From assembly GCF_009192745.1 (NCBI RefSeq), contig NZ_VTFV01000002.1, positions 248,001 to 312,000 of the forward strand: a stretch of DNA of 64,000 nucleotides, given 5' to 3'. Numbering within the stretch: position 1 is the first letter of the stretch; every line of letters starts with the position of its first letter. Below the pieces are notes generated by a model. That model was given only the letters and a program-made list of their open reading frames with translations, was not told the DNA's origin and searched no databases. The DNA comes from Arthrobacter citreus. Lineage in GTDB: Bacteria > Actinomycetota > Actinomycetes > Actinomycetales > Micrococcaceae. The translations under genes were made by a program, and so were the position numbers. Below, in pieces: positions 1 to 8,337 of the stretch.

Positions 1-1
1 C

Positions 2-88
2 CAGGCGCTGGCCTCACTGCACGACGCCGGTTCCCGCGCCACGGTCGAAAACCTCGTCCGCGGGCACGGGAACCGGGAGGGCGGCTAG
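2..88 (+). CDS. C-terminal end of an unidentified protein (partial)
   Basis: An open frame enters from the left edge and ends with TAG at 86-88, giving 28 residues ending in VRGHGNREGG. It runs convergently into the permease gene on the other strand and the two stop codons overlap by a few bases, an arrangement common in this genome. The fragment is too short to recognise a family. It could also be a chance open frame; the tight convergent stop overlap is the main reason for reporting it. Confidence 0.35.
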   Translation, partial: QALASLHDAGSRATVENLVRGHGNREGG

Positions 89-1488
89 CGCCGGGAAGCG
101 TCCGCCGGTTCCTGGGCGTCAGCCGGCGCCGGGCGGGTGCTGGCCGGCAGGGCGGCGGCCACCGCAAACACGATCACCAGGGCTGCGCCCCAGATGATGG
201 CAGCGAGGTTGCCGCCCACCAGGAACGGGAAGTTCCAGAGGGAGAGTGCCAGCACGCCGAGCAGGCCGATTCCGCCGGCCACAGCCGCGGCCCGCACCAT
301 GCCGGGAGCGGAGACTCCGCCGCCGCGCGTACCGAAGCCTACGATCGCGAAGCTGGTCAGGGTCATCATGACGATCACGCCGATGGCCCCTGCGCCGGAG
401 TACCAGGTGTAAATCTCCAGTACCGGATCCAGCTGGGCCACGGCGGAGACCAGCACGACGGCGGCGGTCACGCCGGTAACCCAGAAGGAGGCACGCGAGG
501 GTGCGCCGTGGGCGGGGTGGACGGCGGCCAGGCCGGCGGGCAGCACCCCGCGCTGGCCCAGGGTGAAGAGGTAGCGCGAGACGATGTTGTGGAAGGCCAG
601 CATGCAGGCGAACATGCTGGTCACCACCAGCACCTGGACGATGTCCGTCATGATCGGGGCGAGGATTTCCCCGGCAAAGCCGACAACCACGCTGTCCGGG
701 CTGTCCGTGGCCAGGGCCACGGCGTTGCCGGCCCCGAGGCCGCTGATGATCAGCCAGGAAGAGAGGATGTACAGCGCGCCGATGGACAGCACGGCGATGT
801 AGGTGGCCCGGGGGATGGTGCGCTCCGGATCCTTGGCCTCGTTGCGGAACACCGCCGTCGCCTCGAAGCCGAAGAAGCCAAGGAAGGCGAACAGCAGGCC
901 CAGGCCGGGTGCACCGGACATGGCTTCGGCCGGGCTGAACGGGAGGGCGGTGAGTTCCCGGCCGGAGAAGAGCACACCGAGGTCGATGGCCAGGACAGCA
1001 GCAACTTCCAGGACCAGGACGGCGCCCAGCACCTTGGCGGAAAGGTTGATGTCCCGGTAGCCCAGGAAGCCGACGACGGCGATCATGGCAGCAGAGATTG
1101 CCCACCAGGGGACCAGCACCCCGGTCCAGAGCTCAATCAGGTTTCCTGCCTGCACGCCCAGGTAGCAGGTCATCGAGACCGTCAGCAGGACGTAGGCGAA
1201 GAGCGCCAGTCCTGCGGTGCCGAGCCCGGCCCGGCGGCCGAACCCGCGGTCGACGTAGGAGTAGAAGGCGCCGGCATCCGGCACGTGGGGGGTCATCCAG
1301 GCGTAGCCGACCGAGAACAGCAGCAGGATGGCCGTGGCGGCCAGCACCATCAGGGGCATGCCGACTGATTCGGAGACGGTGAGGATGAGGGGGAAGTTGG
1401 CCGCGACAACGGTGATGGGGGCCGCAGCGGCGACCACCATCAGGACGATGCCGGGCACCCCCAGCCTGCGGGTCAGAGCGGTTTGCAC
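85..1488 (-). CDS. APC-family amino acid/polyamine permease
   Basis: A 467-residue polytopic membrane protein with about twelve hydrophobic segments. The N-terminus (LGVPGIVLMVVAAAAPITV) matches the first transmembrane helix of the amino acid-polyamine-organocation (APC) superfamily, and a conserved loop reads FGFEATAVFRNEAKDPERTIP (residues ~210-230), the usual cytoplasmic E-A-KDP-RTIP signature. The C-terminus is a short Ala/Pro-rich hydrophilic tail. It would import an amino acid or amine by cation symport or exchange in the cytoplasmic membrane. Substrate cannot be read from sequence. No partner gene lies beside it; the next upstream feature is tRNA-fMet. Confidence 0.85.
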   Translation of the reverse strand: MQTALTRRLGVPGIVLMVVAAAAPITVVAANFPLILTVSESVGMPLMVLAATAILLLFSVGYAWMTPHVPDAGAFYSYVDRGFGRRAGLGTAGLALFAYVLLTVSMTCYLGVQAGNLIELWTGVLVPWWAISAAMIAVVGFLGYRDINLSAKVLGAVLVLEVAAVLAIDLGVLFSGRELTALPFSPAEAMSGAPGLGLLFAFLGFFGFEATAVFRNEAKDPERTIPRATYIAVLSIGALYILSSWLIISGLGAGNAVALATDSPDSVVVGFAGEILAPIMTDIVQVLVVTSMFACMLAFHNIVSRYLFTLGQRGVLPAGLAAVHPAHGAPSRASFWVTGVTAAVVLVSAVAQLDPVLEIYTWYSGAGAIGVIVMMTLTSFAIVGFGTRGGGVSAPGMVRAAAVAGGIGLLGVLALSLWNFPFLVGGNLAAIIWGAALVIVFAVAAALPASTRPAPADAQEPADASRR

Positions 1489-1721
1489 AAGTTCTTCCTA
1501 ACTATGGAATGTGGTGAAAAGAACCACGTGCATGTAGGAAGTACTCCTGCACCGCTGGGCTGCCGCATGGACAGGCGAGCCGTGGCTTCAGCCAACGTTC
1601 CCGATATTAGCCAAGGGAAGAATCCGGCTATCAATGCCGGCGAATATCCGCGTCACATCGCGTCAGCGATGAGTCCCAGATCACGTCCGCTTCTTTGGGT
1701 GGACGCAGAAGGCGGAGATGC

Positions 1722-1762
1722 AAAAATGGCCCTGATCCGGCGAACCGGTTCAGGACCATTTT
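1722..1762 (-). terminator. Rho-independent terminator of tRNA-fMet
   Basis: Directly past the tRNA CCA end on the minus strand, AAAATGG-CCTGA-CCGG pairs with CCGG-TCAGG-CCATTTT around a four-base loop, and the minus strand ends in a run of five T. The stem is interrupted by only two mismatched positions. Confidence 0.85.
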
Positions 1763-1765
1763 CTT

Positions 1766-1842
1766 TGGTTGCGGGGGCAAGATTTGAACTTGCGACCTCT
1801 GGGTTATGAGCCCAGCGAGCTACCGAACTGCTCCACCCCGCG
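1766..1842 (-). tRNA. initiator tRNA-fMet (CAT)
   Basis: A 77-nt cloverleaf on the minus strand with encoded CCA. The anticodon loop is CTCATAA, giving anticodon CAT. Two initiator hallmarks are visible: the first acceptor position is C1 facing A72 (unpaired), and the anticodon stem has the three consecutive G:C pairs (GGG/CCC) flanking the loop. This separates it from elongator tRNA-Met. It is a single-gene unit with its own terminator immediately downstream. Confidence 0.95.
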
Positions 1843-1922
1843 GCGTGCTTAGAACTCTACCGTACGCCTGCCGGAGGGACTAATCGCGTGGTCCGGGTCA
1901 CTGGTTTGTGCGCGGGAACAGC

Positions 1923-2780
1923 TCACCGGCCGGAGAGGGCGACGGCCAGATCCTCATCGATGAGCAGCGTGGTCACAAACCCGGCGGCAAGCACCGCACG
2001 CACCGCATCGGCGCGGGCGGCCCCCTGCGCGACCGCCACCACCCGGGGAGTGCTCTGCAGCTGTTCGAGGCTGACGGCGAGCACCCGCTCATCCAGTTCC
2101 GAACGCACCGGCCGCCCGTCGGCGTCGATCAGCCTGCCGGAGCATTCAGCCACCGCGCCGGCCTCGGCCGCTTCGAGCTTGAGGTGGTTGTCCACGCGGT
2201 TCCAGACCGTGGATAGTCCAGGGACCCAGGCGCCCACGGCCACCACGGCGGCGTCGAGTGAGCTGGCCTTGGCAAGTGTGTCCGCAATCTCCGGCTGGCG
2301 GCGGAGGCTCTGTGCGGTCAGGGCGTTTTCCACCACCAGCGGAGCCCACAGCGGCCAGGTGGCAACGCCGTCGTGCCGGCCAAGGTTTTGGATCAGTTCC
2401 AGGGAATTGCCGCTGCCGGGAACTGGCAGGGCACCGGCCAGCTGGACGATGTTGCAGGGCGGCAGGTTGGTGACGTAGCGGGCCGCCAGGTCCAGCGTGC
2501 GGGACCAGGAAACCCCGATGCTGGCTCCCGGCGCGGCTGCCGACATGATTTCAGCCGCCGCATGCTGGGCCATTGTCTCGCGCGTTGCGCGGTCGTCAGC
2601 ACCGGTGGGGCTGATGCGGACATGTTCGACGCCGAGGGCGGCAGCAAGGTGCTCCGGAGCAAGTTCTGCGGCTGCTTCCGGAAAGCGGACGTCAATGCGC
2701 ACGATTCCCAGTGCGCGGGCCTCGTCCAGCAGGCGGGCCACCTGGAACCGGGAAATCCCGTAATCCTTGGCAATGTCCAC
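1923..2780 (-). CDS. SorC/DeoR-type sugar-binding transcriptional regulator
   Basis: The C-terminal ~230 residues form the sugar-binding domain of the SorC/DeoR superfamily (PF04198 type), with motifs such as IGVSWSRTL and GRLIDADGRPV. The N-terminus keeps DIAKDYGISRFQVARLLDEA, the recognition half of the helix-turn-helix. The GTG at 2780 is the last canonical start, but coding similarity continues upstream in frame (LLARIGRDYYLSNHSK), so this start cuts the HTH in half. The only upstream in-frame candidate with a good ribosome site is ATT at 2856-2858 behind AGGGAGG, which gives 311 residues, the usual family length. It is divergent from the polyol transport operon and presumably controls it with a sugar or polyol phosphate as effector. 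Confidence 0.85.
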   Translation of the reverse strand: MDIAKDYGISRFQVARLLDEARALGIVRIDVRFPEAAAELAPEHLAAALGVEHVRISPTGADDRATRETMAQHAAAEIMSAAAPGASIGVSWSRTLDLAARYVTNLPPCNIVQLAGALPVPGSGNSLELIQNLGRHDGVATWPLWAPLVVENALTAQSLRRQPEIADTLAKASSLDAAVVAVGAWVPGLSTVWNRVDNHLKLEAAEAGAVAECSGRLIDADGRPVRSELDERVLAVSLEQLQSTPRVVAVAQGAARADAVRAVLAAGFVTTLLIDEDLAVALSGR

Positions 2781-2896
2781 TTTGGAGTGGTTGCTGAGGT
2801 AGTAATCCCGGCCAATCCTGGCTAGGAGCTCCTCGTGGGAGGCACCTGTTCCGGTAATGATTCGGCCCTCCCTGTTCCCGAACGAGCAATCCTTTG

Positions 2897-2966
2897 TTGC
2901 TCATTTGAGTCTATATGACTAGAGTCACTCCCCAAATGAGCGCAAGGAAAAATCTCAAATGAGCAA
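2897..2966. promoter_or_regulatory. Operator cluster between regulator and polyol operon
   Basis: The 13-mer TTGCTCATTTGAG at 2897-2909 recurs as its exact inverse CTCAAATGAGCAA at 2954-2966, and a third partial copy (CAAATGAGCGCAA) lies at 2933-2945. A fourth fragment, CGAGCAAT, is at 2883-2890. Three spaced copies in the divergent promoter region are what an oligomeric SorC-type regulator would bind. The role is inferred from position and symmetry. Confidence 0.7.
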
Positions 2967-2975
2967 GGGTGACGT

Positions 2976-4355
2976 ATGAGATCAGGACGCAGCCGGCCGG
3001 AGCGGCGCGGACGCACGGCAAGGCAGCTCGCAGCGGCCTCCGCGGCAGCAGCATTGGTGCTAACCGGCTGCGGCAGCGCTAATGCTGACGGACGCCAGGA
3101 GATCGTGGTGGCCATCGTCTCGAATCCGCAGATGACGGATGCCATCTCACTGCAGGACCAGTTCAAGGAAGAGCACCCGAACGTCGACGTGCGGTTCGTG
3201 TCCCTGCCGGAGAATGAGGCCCGTGCCAAGATCACCGCCTCGGTTGCCACCGGCGGCGGCGAGTTCGACGTCGTGATGGTGTCCAACTATGAAACGCCCA
3301 TGTGGGCGGAGAACGGCTGGCTGACCAACCTGCAGGACTACGCGGACAACACCCAGGGCTACGATCCGGATGACTTCATTCCCAACATCCGCGAAGCGCT
3401 CAGCTACGAAGATGACCTGTACTCGGTCCCGTTCTACGGCGAATCAGCCTTCCTTGCCTACCGCCAGGACCTCTTTGACGAAGCCGGGCTCACCATGCCG
3501 GAACAGCCCACCTGGGAAGACATTGCCGGGTTCGCCGAGACCCTGCACAACCCGGACGACGGATTCTCCGGCATCTGCCTGCGCGGACTGGCCGGCTGGG
3601 GCGAGGTCATGGCCCCGCTGACCACCATGATCAACACGTACGGCGGCAGCTGGTTTGATGAGGACTGGAACGCCACCCTGGACAGCCCCGAAGTGAAAGC
3701 TGCCGTCACCGACTACGTGGACCTGATCCGCAATTCCGGCCAGCCCGGGGCGGCAACCAGCGGCTACGGCGACTGCCTGACCCGTTACAGCCAGGGCAAC
3801 GCCGCCATGTGGTTCGATGCCACCGCCATGGTTTCCACCGTGGAAGACCCGGACTCCTCCCTGGTGGTCGGCAAGACCGCCTATGCCCCGGCGCCGGTCG
3901 AAAAGACCGATTCGGCGGGCTGGCTGTACTCCTGGTCCCTGGCCATCCCCTCCACCAGTGAGGAAAAGGACGCAGCGTGGGATTTCATCTCCTGGATGAC
4001 GGACAAGGACTTCATCGAACTGGTGGGGGAGGAAATCAGCTGGGAACGTGTTCCCCCGGGCAGCCGGCTCTCCACCTATGAAATCCCCGAATACGCCGAA
4101 GTGGCACAGGCCTACGCCGAGCCCACGCTCTCCGCAATGGCCGGCGCCTCGCAGGAAACGTCCATGACGGGCAGCGTGCCCTATCCAGGACTCCAGTTTG
4201 TTGGCATCCCCGAGTTCCAGGACCTCGGCACCCGGGTGGCGCAGCAGATCTCCGCCGCTATCGCGGGCCAGAAAACCGTCGAGGAAGCGCTGGAACAGTC
4301 CCAGCGGTACGCGGAAACCGTCGCCGAGAGCTACCAGTCAGGAGAGAGCTCATGA
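2976..4355 (+). CDS. ABC transporter extracellular solute-binding lipoprotein (polyol type)
   Basis: A 459-residue binding protein of the CUT1 carbohydrate family (SBP_bac_1 type). An arginine-rich n-region, a hydrophobic stretch and the lipobox LTGC put the mature lipidated Cys near residue 32. The mature part contains conserved blocks typical of sorbitol/mannitol binding proteins (EFDVVMVSNYETPMWAENGWL near residue 100, and LYSVPFYGES). The start is supported by AAGGGTGA upstream. It is the first gene of the operon and overlaps the permease gene by ATGA. The substrate is inferred to be a polyol from the dehydrogenase at the operon end. Confidence 0.88.
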   Translation: MRSGRSRPERRGRTARQLAAASAAAALVLTGCGSANADGRQEIVVAIVSNPQMTDAISLQDQFKEEHPNVDVRFVSLPENEARAKITASVATGGGEFDVVMVSNYETPMWAENGWLTNLQDYADNTQGYDPDDFIPNIREALSYEDDLYSVPFYGESAFLAYRQDLFDEAGLTMPEQPTWEDIAGFAETLHNPDDGFSGICLRGLAGWGEVMAPLTTMINTYGGSWFDEDWNATLDSPEVKAAVTDYVDLIRNSGQPGAATSGYGDCLTRYSQGNAAMWFDATAMVSTVEDPDSSLVVGKTAYAPAPVEKTDSAGWLYSWSLAIPSTSEEKDAAWDFISWMTDKDFIELVGEEISWERVPPGSRLSTYEIPEYAEVAQAYAEPTLSAMAGASQETSMTGSVPYPGLQFVGIPEFQDLGTRVAQQISAAIAGQKTVEEALEQSQRYAETVAESYQSGESS

Positions 4356-5296
4356 CCACGCTGGTAGAGCGGCACAACGCGAAGGCACGCCGCGACGTCG
4401 AGAAGCGGCAGTCCGGCGGAATGTCCCGGGCGGAAGGCTGGCGGCGGCGCGGACCGCTGCTGCCGGCGCTGATCTTTACGATCATCGTCACCCAGGTCCC
4501 GTTCCTGTTCACCATCTGGTACTCGCTGCAGAACTGGAACCTGCTCAATCCTGAAGGTGACAGGTTCGTCTGGTTCTCCAACTACGTGGAGATCTTCGCC
4601 GATTCAACATTCCGGCAGGCAGCCCTGAACAGCGTGATCTTCACCCTGGGCTGCGTGTTCTTCGCGATGATCCTCGGCATCATCTTCGCCCTGCTGCTGG
4701 ACCGTTCCTTCGCCGGCCGCGGCATCGTGCGGACACTGCTGATCACACCCTTCCTGATCATGCCGGTTGCCGGCTCGCTGCTGTGGTCCGTGTCCATCCT
4801 GAACCCCAGCTACGGCCTGCTCAACTGGCTAATCGGCCTGGTGGGCATCTCCCCGGTGGACTGGACCTCCGCCCACCCGATCGCCTCGATCCTGATGTCC
4901 CTGGTGTGGCAGTGGACGCCGTTCATGATGCTGCTGGTCCTGGCCGGACTGCAGGCCCAGCCCAAGGACGTGCTGGAGGCCGCGCAGGTGGACGGGGCCG
5001 GCTGGTGGCGCACGTTCTTCTCCGTCACCCTGCCGCAGCTGCGCCGCTACATCGAGCTGGGTGTGCTGCTCGGCGCGATCTACGTGGTGAACACGTTCGA
5101 CCAGATCTACCTGATGACCGCCGGCGGCCCCGGCACCGCCAGCGCCAACCTGCCCTTCTACATCTACCAGCGGGCCTTCCTCGGCTTCGACATAGGGCAG
5201 GCCGCAGCCATGGGCGTGGTGGTGGTGATTGCCACGATCATTGTGGCCACCTTCGCCCTCCGCCTGATCTTCCGCAGCTTCGACACGAAGGACTAG
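4352..5296 (+). CDS. CUT1 ABC transporter permease, MalF/SmoF type
   Basis: A 314-residue inner-membrane permease with about six transmembrane segments. The coupling-loop EAA motif is clear near residue 210 (EAAQVDGAGWWRTFFSVTLPQL), which contacts the ATPase. The start ATG overlaps the stop of the binding-protein gene. It pairs with the next gene to form the heterodimeric channel. Two permeases are encoded but no nucleotide-binding subunit, so the pump probably borrows a shared MsmK/UgpC-like ATPase from elsewhere, as is common for CUT1 systems in this group. Confidence 0.9.
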   Translation: MTTLVERHNAKARRDVEKRQSGGMSRAEGWRRRGPLLPALIFTIIVTQVPFLFTIWYSLQNWNLLNPEGDRFVWFSNYVEIFADSTFRQAALNSVIFTLGCVFFAMILGIIFALLLDRSFAGRGIVRTLLITPFLIMPVAGSLLWSVSILNPSYGLLNWLIGLVGISPVDWTSAHPIASILMSLVWQWTPFMMLLVLAGLQAQPKDVLEAAQVDGAGWWRTFFSVTLPQLRRYIELGVLLGAIYVVNTFDQIYLMTAGGPGTASANLPFYIYQRAFLGFDIGQAAAMGVVVVIATIIVATFALRLIFRSFDTKD

Positions 5297-5298
5297 CC

Positions 5299-6189
5299 GT
5301 GGCCACCCAGACACCGCCGGCTCCGGCCGAACGCACCCCCGCAGTTCCCGGCACCCCGCCGCAAAGGCGCAAACCCAAGCCGCGCGCCGGGGCGTCGCTG
5401 ATTACCGTCTTCACCTGGATCATTGCCATCGGGTTCTTCTCGCCGGTGCTCTGGATGGTACTGACCTCCTTCAAGCAGGAATCAGCGGCCGCCTCCAATC
5501 CGCCGTCGTTCTTCTTCACCCCCACCCTGGACCAGTACCGGGCGGTACTCGACGCCGGCGCCGGCAGCTACTTCGTGAACTCGGCGATTGCCACGGGAGT
5601 TTCAACCCTGCTGGTGATTATCCTGGCGGTCCCTGCGTCCTACGCCCTGAGCATCCGCCCGGTGAAACGCACCCAGGACGTGCTGTTCTTCTTCATCTCC
5701 ACCAAGATGCTGCCGGTGGTGGCGGTGATCATGCCGATCTACGTGATTGCCGGGCAGTTGAAGGTCCTGGACAATGTCTGGACGCTGGTGGTGCTCTACA
5801 CCTCCATGAACCTGCCCATTGCCGTGTGGATGATGCGTTCCTTCTTCCAGGAGGTTCCCTCCGAAGTGCTGGAGGCAGCGCAGATGGACGGCGCCGGCCT
5901 GCTGAAGACCCTGTGGCGGGTGCTGATGCCGATGGTGGCTCCGGGCCTCGCGGCGACGGCGCTGATCTGCGTGATCTTCGCCTGGAACGAGTTCTTCTTC
6001 GCCCTGAACCTTACGGCGGCTAAATCGGCCACGGTGCCGGTGTTCCTGGTTTCACAGATGACCAGCGAAGGCCTGTACCTGGCACAGCTGTCCGCTGCGT
6101 CCGTGCTCGCCTCCCTTCCCGTGGTCATTGCCGGCTGGGTCGCGCAGAAACAGCTGGTCCGAGGCCTGTCGATGGGAGCGGTCAAGTGA
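5299..6189 (+). CDS. CUT1 ABC transporter permease, MalG/SmoG type
   Basis: A 296-residue second permease. I chose the GTG at 5299, two bases after the preceding stop, because the protein from there has the usual short Pro/Lys-rich cytoplasmic tail and then TM1 (SLITVFTWIIAIGFF). The EAA loop is visible (EAAQMDGAGLLKTLWRVLMP, near residue 195). Partner of the preceding permease; the following dehydrogenase start overlaps its stop codon. Confidence 0.9.
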   Translation: MATQTPPAPAERTPAVPGTPPQRRKPKPRAGASLITVFTWIIAIGFFSPVLWMVLTSFKQESAAASNPPSFFFTPTLDQYRAVLDAGAGSYFVNSAIATGVSTLLVIILAVPASYALSIRPVKRTQDVLFFFISTKMLPVVAVIMPIYVIAGQLKVLDNVWTLVVLYTSMNLPIAVWMMRSFFQEVPSEVLEAAQMDGAGLLKTLWRVLMPMVAPGLAATALICVIFAWNEFFFALNLTAAKSATVPVFLVSQMTSEGLYLAQLSAASVLASLPVVIAGWVAQKQLVRGLSMGAVK

Positions 6190-7199
6190 GCGGGTCGTCC
6201 ACTATGCGCGTTTCGGTACTCGATGCCCCGGGCAAGCTCCGCCTCGAGGACAGGCCCGTGCCGGTCCCCGGCCCCGGTGAGGTACTCGTGCGGATCGCGT
6301 CCGTGGGGGTCTGCGGCTCCGATACGCACTATTACCGCGAGGGGCGCATCGGCAGTTTCGTCGTGGAATCCCCGCTGGTGCTGGGGCACGAGGCGTCCGG
6401 GCGGATCGAAGCGGTGGGCGACGGTGTTGACCCGGCCCGGGTGGGGCACCGGGTTTCACTTGAGCCCGGCATTCCGCAGCCGTACTCGAAACAGACACTG
6501 TCCGGGCATTACAACCTGGATCCCGACGTGCGCTTCTTCGCGACGCCTCCGGTAGACGGGACCTTTGCTGAATACGTTGTCCATCCGGCAGCCTTCAGCC
6601 ATCCCGTCCCGGAGCACGTATCCGACGACGCCGCTGCCCTCCTCGAACCGCTTAGCGTTGCGCTTGCTGCCCGGGCAGCCGGCCAGGTGCAGCTGGGCGA
6701 CAAGGTGCTGGTGGCCGGAGCCGGGCCCATCGGGCTGCTGGTTTCTGCCGTCTGCACGCTCGCCGGTGCCGACGTGACGGTGACGGATGTCCGTGCCGAA
6801 CGGCTGGACGCGGCGGCCCGCTACGGCGCTGCACACACCTTCACCTCGGCCGATGCGCCCGAACCTGCCCCGGAGTATCAGGTCTTCGTCGATGCTACCG
6901 GCGCCGAACCCGCTGTGCTGTCCGGGATTCAGCGGCTGGCACCGCGCGGCCGCTGCGTGCTGGTGGGCATGGGGGCGGACACCATCGCACTGCCGGTTCC
7001 GCTGGTCCAGGGCCGTGAACTCACCATCACCGGGACGTTCCGGTACGCCAACACCTGGCCGCTCGCCGTTGACATCGCCTCCCGCGGGTTGGTGGACCTG
7101 GACGGGCTGGTCACCTCACGCCACGGGCTCGACGACGTCGAAGCAGCCCTGGTTGCCGGGGCCCGGGAAGGTGCGCTGAAGGCCGTCATCACGCCGTAA
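6186..7199 (+). CDS. Zinc-dependent polyol (sorbitol/L-iditol-type) dehydrogenase
   Basis: A 337-residue medium-chain dehydrogenase. It has catalytic zinc ligands in GVCGSD and LGHEASG, a glutamate in LLEPLSV, and an NAD-binding GAGPIG near residue 180. DVRFFATPPVDGTFAEYV is a sorbitol/xylitol dehydrogenase signature. The four cysteines of the structural zinc lobe normally found between the HE motif and YNL-PDV are all absent; the segment reads EPGIPQPYSKQTLSGHYNLD. GTG at 6186 overlaps the previous stop; ATG at 6204 is an alternative start. It likely oxidises the imported polyol to a ketose. Confidence 0.85.
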   Translation: MSGSSTMRVSVLDAPGKLRLEDRPVPVPGPGEVLVRIASVGVCGSDTHYYREGRIGSFVVESPLVLGHEASGRIEAVGDGVDPARVGHRVSLEPGIPQPYSKQTLSGHYNLDPDVRFFATPPVDGTFAEYVVHPAAFSHPVPEHVSDDAAALLEPLSVALAARAAGQVQLGDKVLVAGAGPIGLLVSAVCTLAGADVTVTDVRAERLDAAARYGAAHTFTSADAPEPAPEYQVFVDATGAEPAVLSGIQRLAPRGRCVLVGMGADTIALPVPLVQGRELTITGTFRYANTWPLAVDIASRGLVDLDGLVTSRHGLDDVEAALVAGAREGALKAVITP

Positions 7200-7270
7200 C
7201 CCTGCCGCCCGACCTCAGCCCATGGTGATAGGTTCAGCTGAAACAGGCCGGCTCAGTGCGGAGGACAGGC

Positions 7271-8227
7271 ATGGTCAAATCAGCGGACACGGCACCGGAC
7301 GTAGCCCACGCGTCGAGTTTCCCGGAGTGGAAGAGACTCGTCTCCGAATCGTTCGTGCCGCTCGAAGCCACTCCGGTGGAGCCGGGCGCTGCGGCGTTCT
7401 CCGGTCGTCTGACCGGCCGCCGGCTGCGTGAGCTGGCCATTGTCCAGGTGGACGCCATGCCGCACTGCGTCGAGCGGACACCGGAGCTGATCAACGGGGC
7501 CGACGGCGGGTTCTACAAACTCAGCCTGCAGCTCTCCGGAACCGGGATCCTGGTCCAGGACGGCCGTGAAGCCGTCCTCGAACCCGGAGACCTGGCCATC
7601 TATGACACCGGCGCGCCCTACACCCTGACGTTCCACGAGCAGTTCACCACCCTGGTGCTGATGTTCCCGAAGCAGCTGCTCGGGCTGGCACCCGAGGACA
7701 TGGCGGAGATGACCGCCGTCCGGCTGGGCCGCGGGCACCGGCTGGGCCGCGCCGTCGTTCCCTTCCTGACGCAGATCGGGCGGATGCTGCCCGAACTGGA
7801 CGGCCCGATCGGGCACCGGCTGGCCATGAACACCGTAGATTTGCTCTCCACTCTGTTGGCGGATGAGGCCCACGCGCTTCCGGACGCGGAAGCCGGCGGC
7901 CAGGAGCGCCTGCTGCGCCGGGTGCAGCACTTCATCGACGGGCAGCTGGCGAACCCGGACCTGTCCCCGGGGTACATCGCGGCCGCGCACTTTATGTCCG
8001 TCCGCAGCCTGCACAAGCTCTTCGAGGACTCCGGCACCACCGCTGCTGCGTGGATCCGCGCCCGGCGCCTGGACGGTGCCCGCCGGGACCTCGCGGATCC
8101 GCTGCAGGCAGACGTTCCCGTCGGGGCTATCGGTGCGCGGTGGGGGCTTCCGGATCCGGCGCACTTCAGCCGGGTGTTCCGTGCGGCGTACGGGCAGTCG
8201 CCGTCGGCGTACCGGGCAGGCCGCTGA
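7271..8227 (+). CDS. AraC-family transcriptional regulator (AraC-binding-like domain)
   Basis: A 318-residue activator. The N-terminal half is a cupin-like AraC_binding_2 (FeaR-type) sensor with LSLQLSGTGILVQDGRE and the LEPGDLAIYDTGAPYTL signature. The C-terminal ~100 residues are the double helix-turn-helix, ending in the conserved block FSRVFRAAYGQSPSAYR. The ATG at 7271 is chosen because GGAGGAC precedes it at good spacing; an upstream GTG at 7256 has no ribosome site. It is encoded in the same direction just upstream of the aldehyde and alcohol dehydrogenase genes and most likely activates them. Confidence 0.9.
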   Translation: MVKSADTAPDVAHASSFPEWKRLVSESFVPLEATPVEPGAAAFSGRLTGRRLRELAIVQVDAMPHCVERTPELINGADGGFYKLSLQLSGTGILVQDGREAVLEPGDLAIYDTGAPYTLTFHEQFTTLVLMFPKQLLGLAPEDMAEMTAVRLGRGHRLGRAVVPFLTQIGRMLPELDGPIGHRLAMNTVDLLSTLLADEAHALPDAEAGGQERLLRRVQHFIDGQLANPDLSPGYIAAAHFMSVRSLHKLFEDSGTTAAAWIRARRLDGARRDLADPLQADVPVGAIGARWGLPDPAHFSRVFRAAYGQSPSAYRAGR

Positions 8228-8337
8228 GAACCCGTGCACGGTTAGTCAACTGGCGCACGCGCAAAGCCAAGCAATAAAGCGTGACCTGGCACACAGTGGG
8301 ATGAGCGATCCGTCCCGCCGTTTGCAAAGGAGCAATC

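Noticed and set aside
1483-1809. Open frame between the permease and tRNA-fMet
   Set aside because: It runs through the terminator into the tRNA gene on the opposite strand and has no protein-like features.
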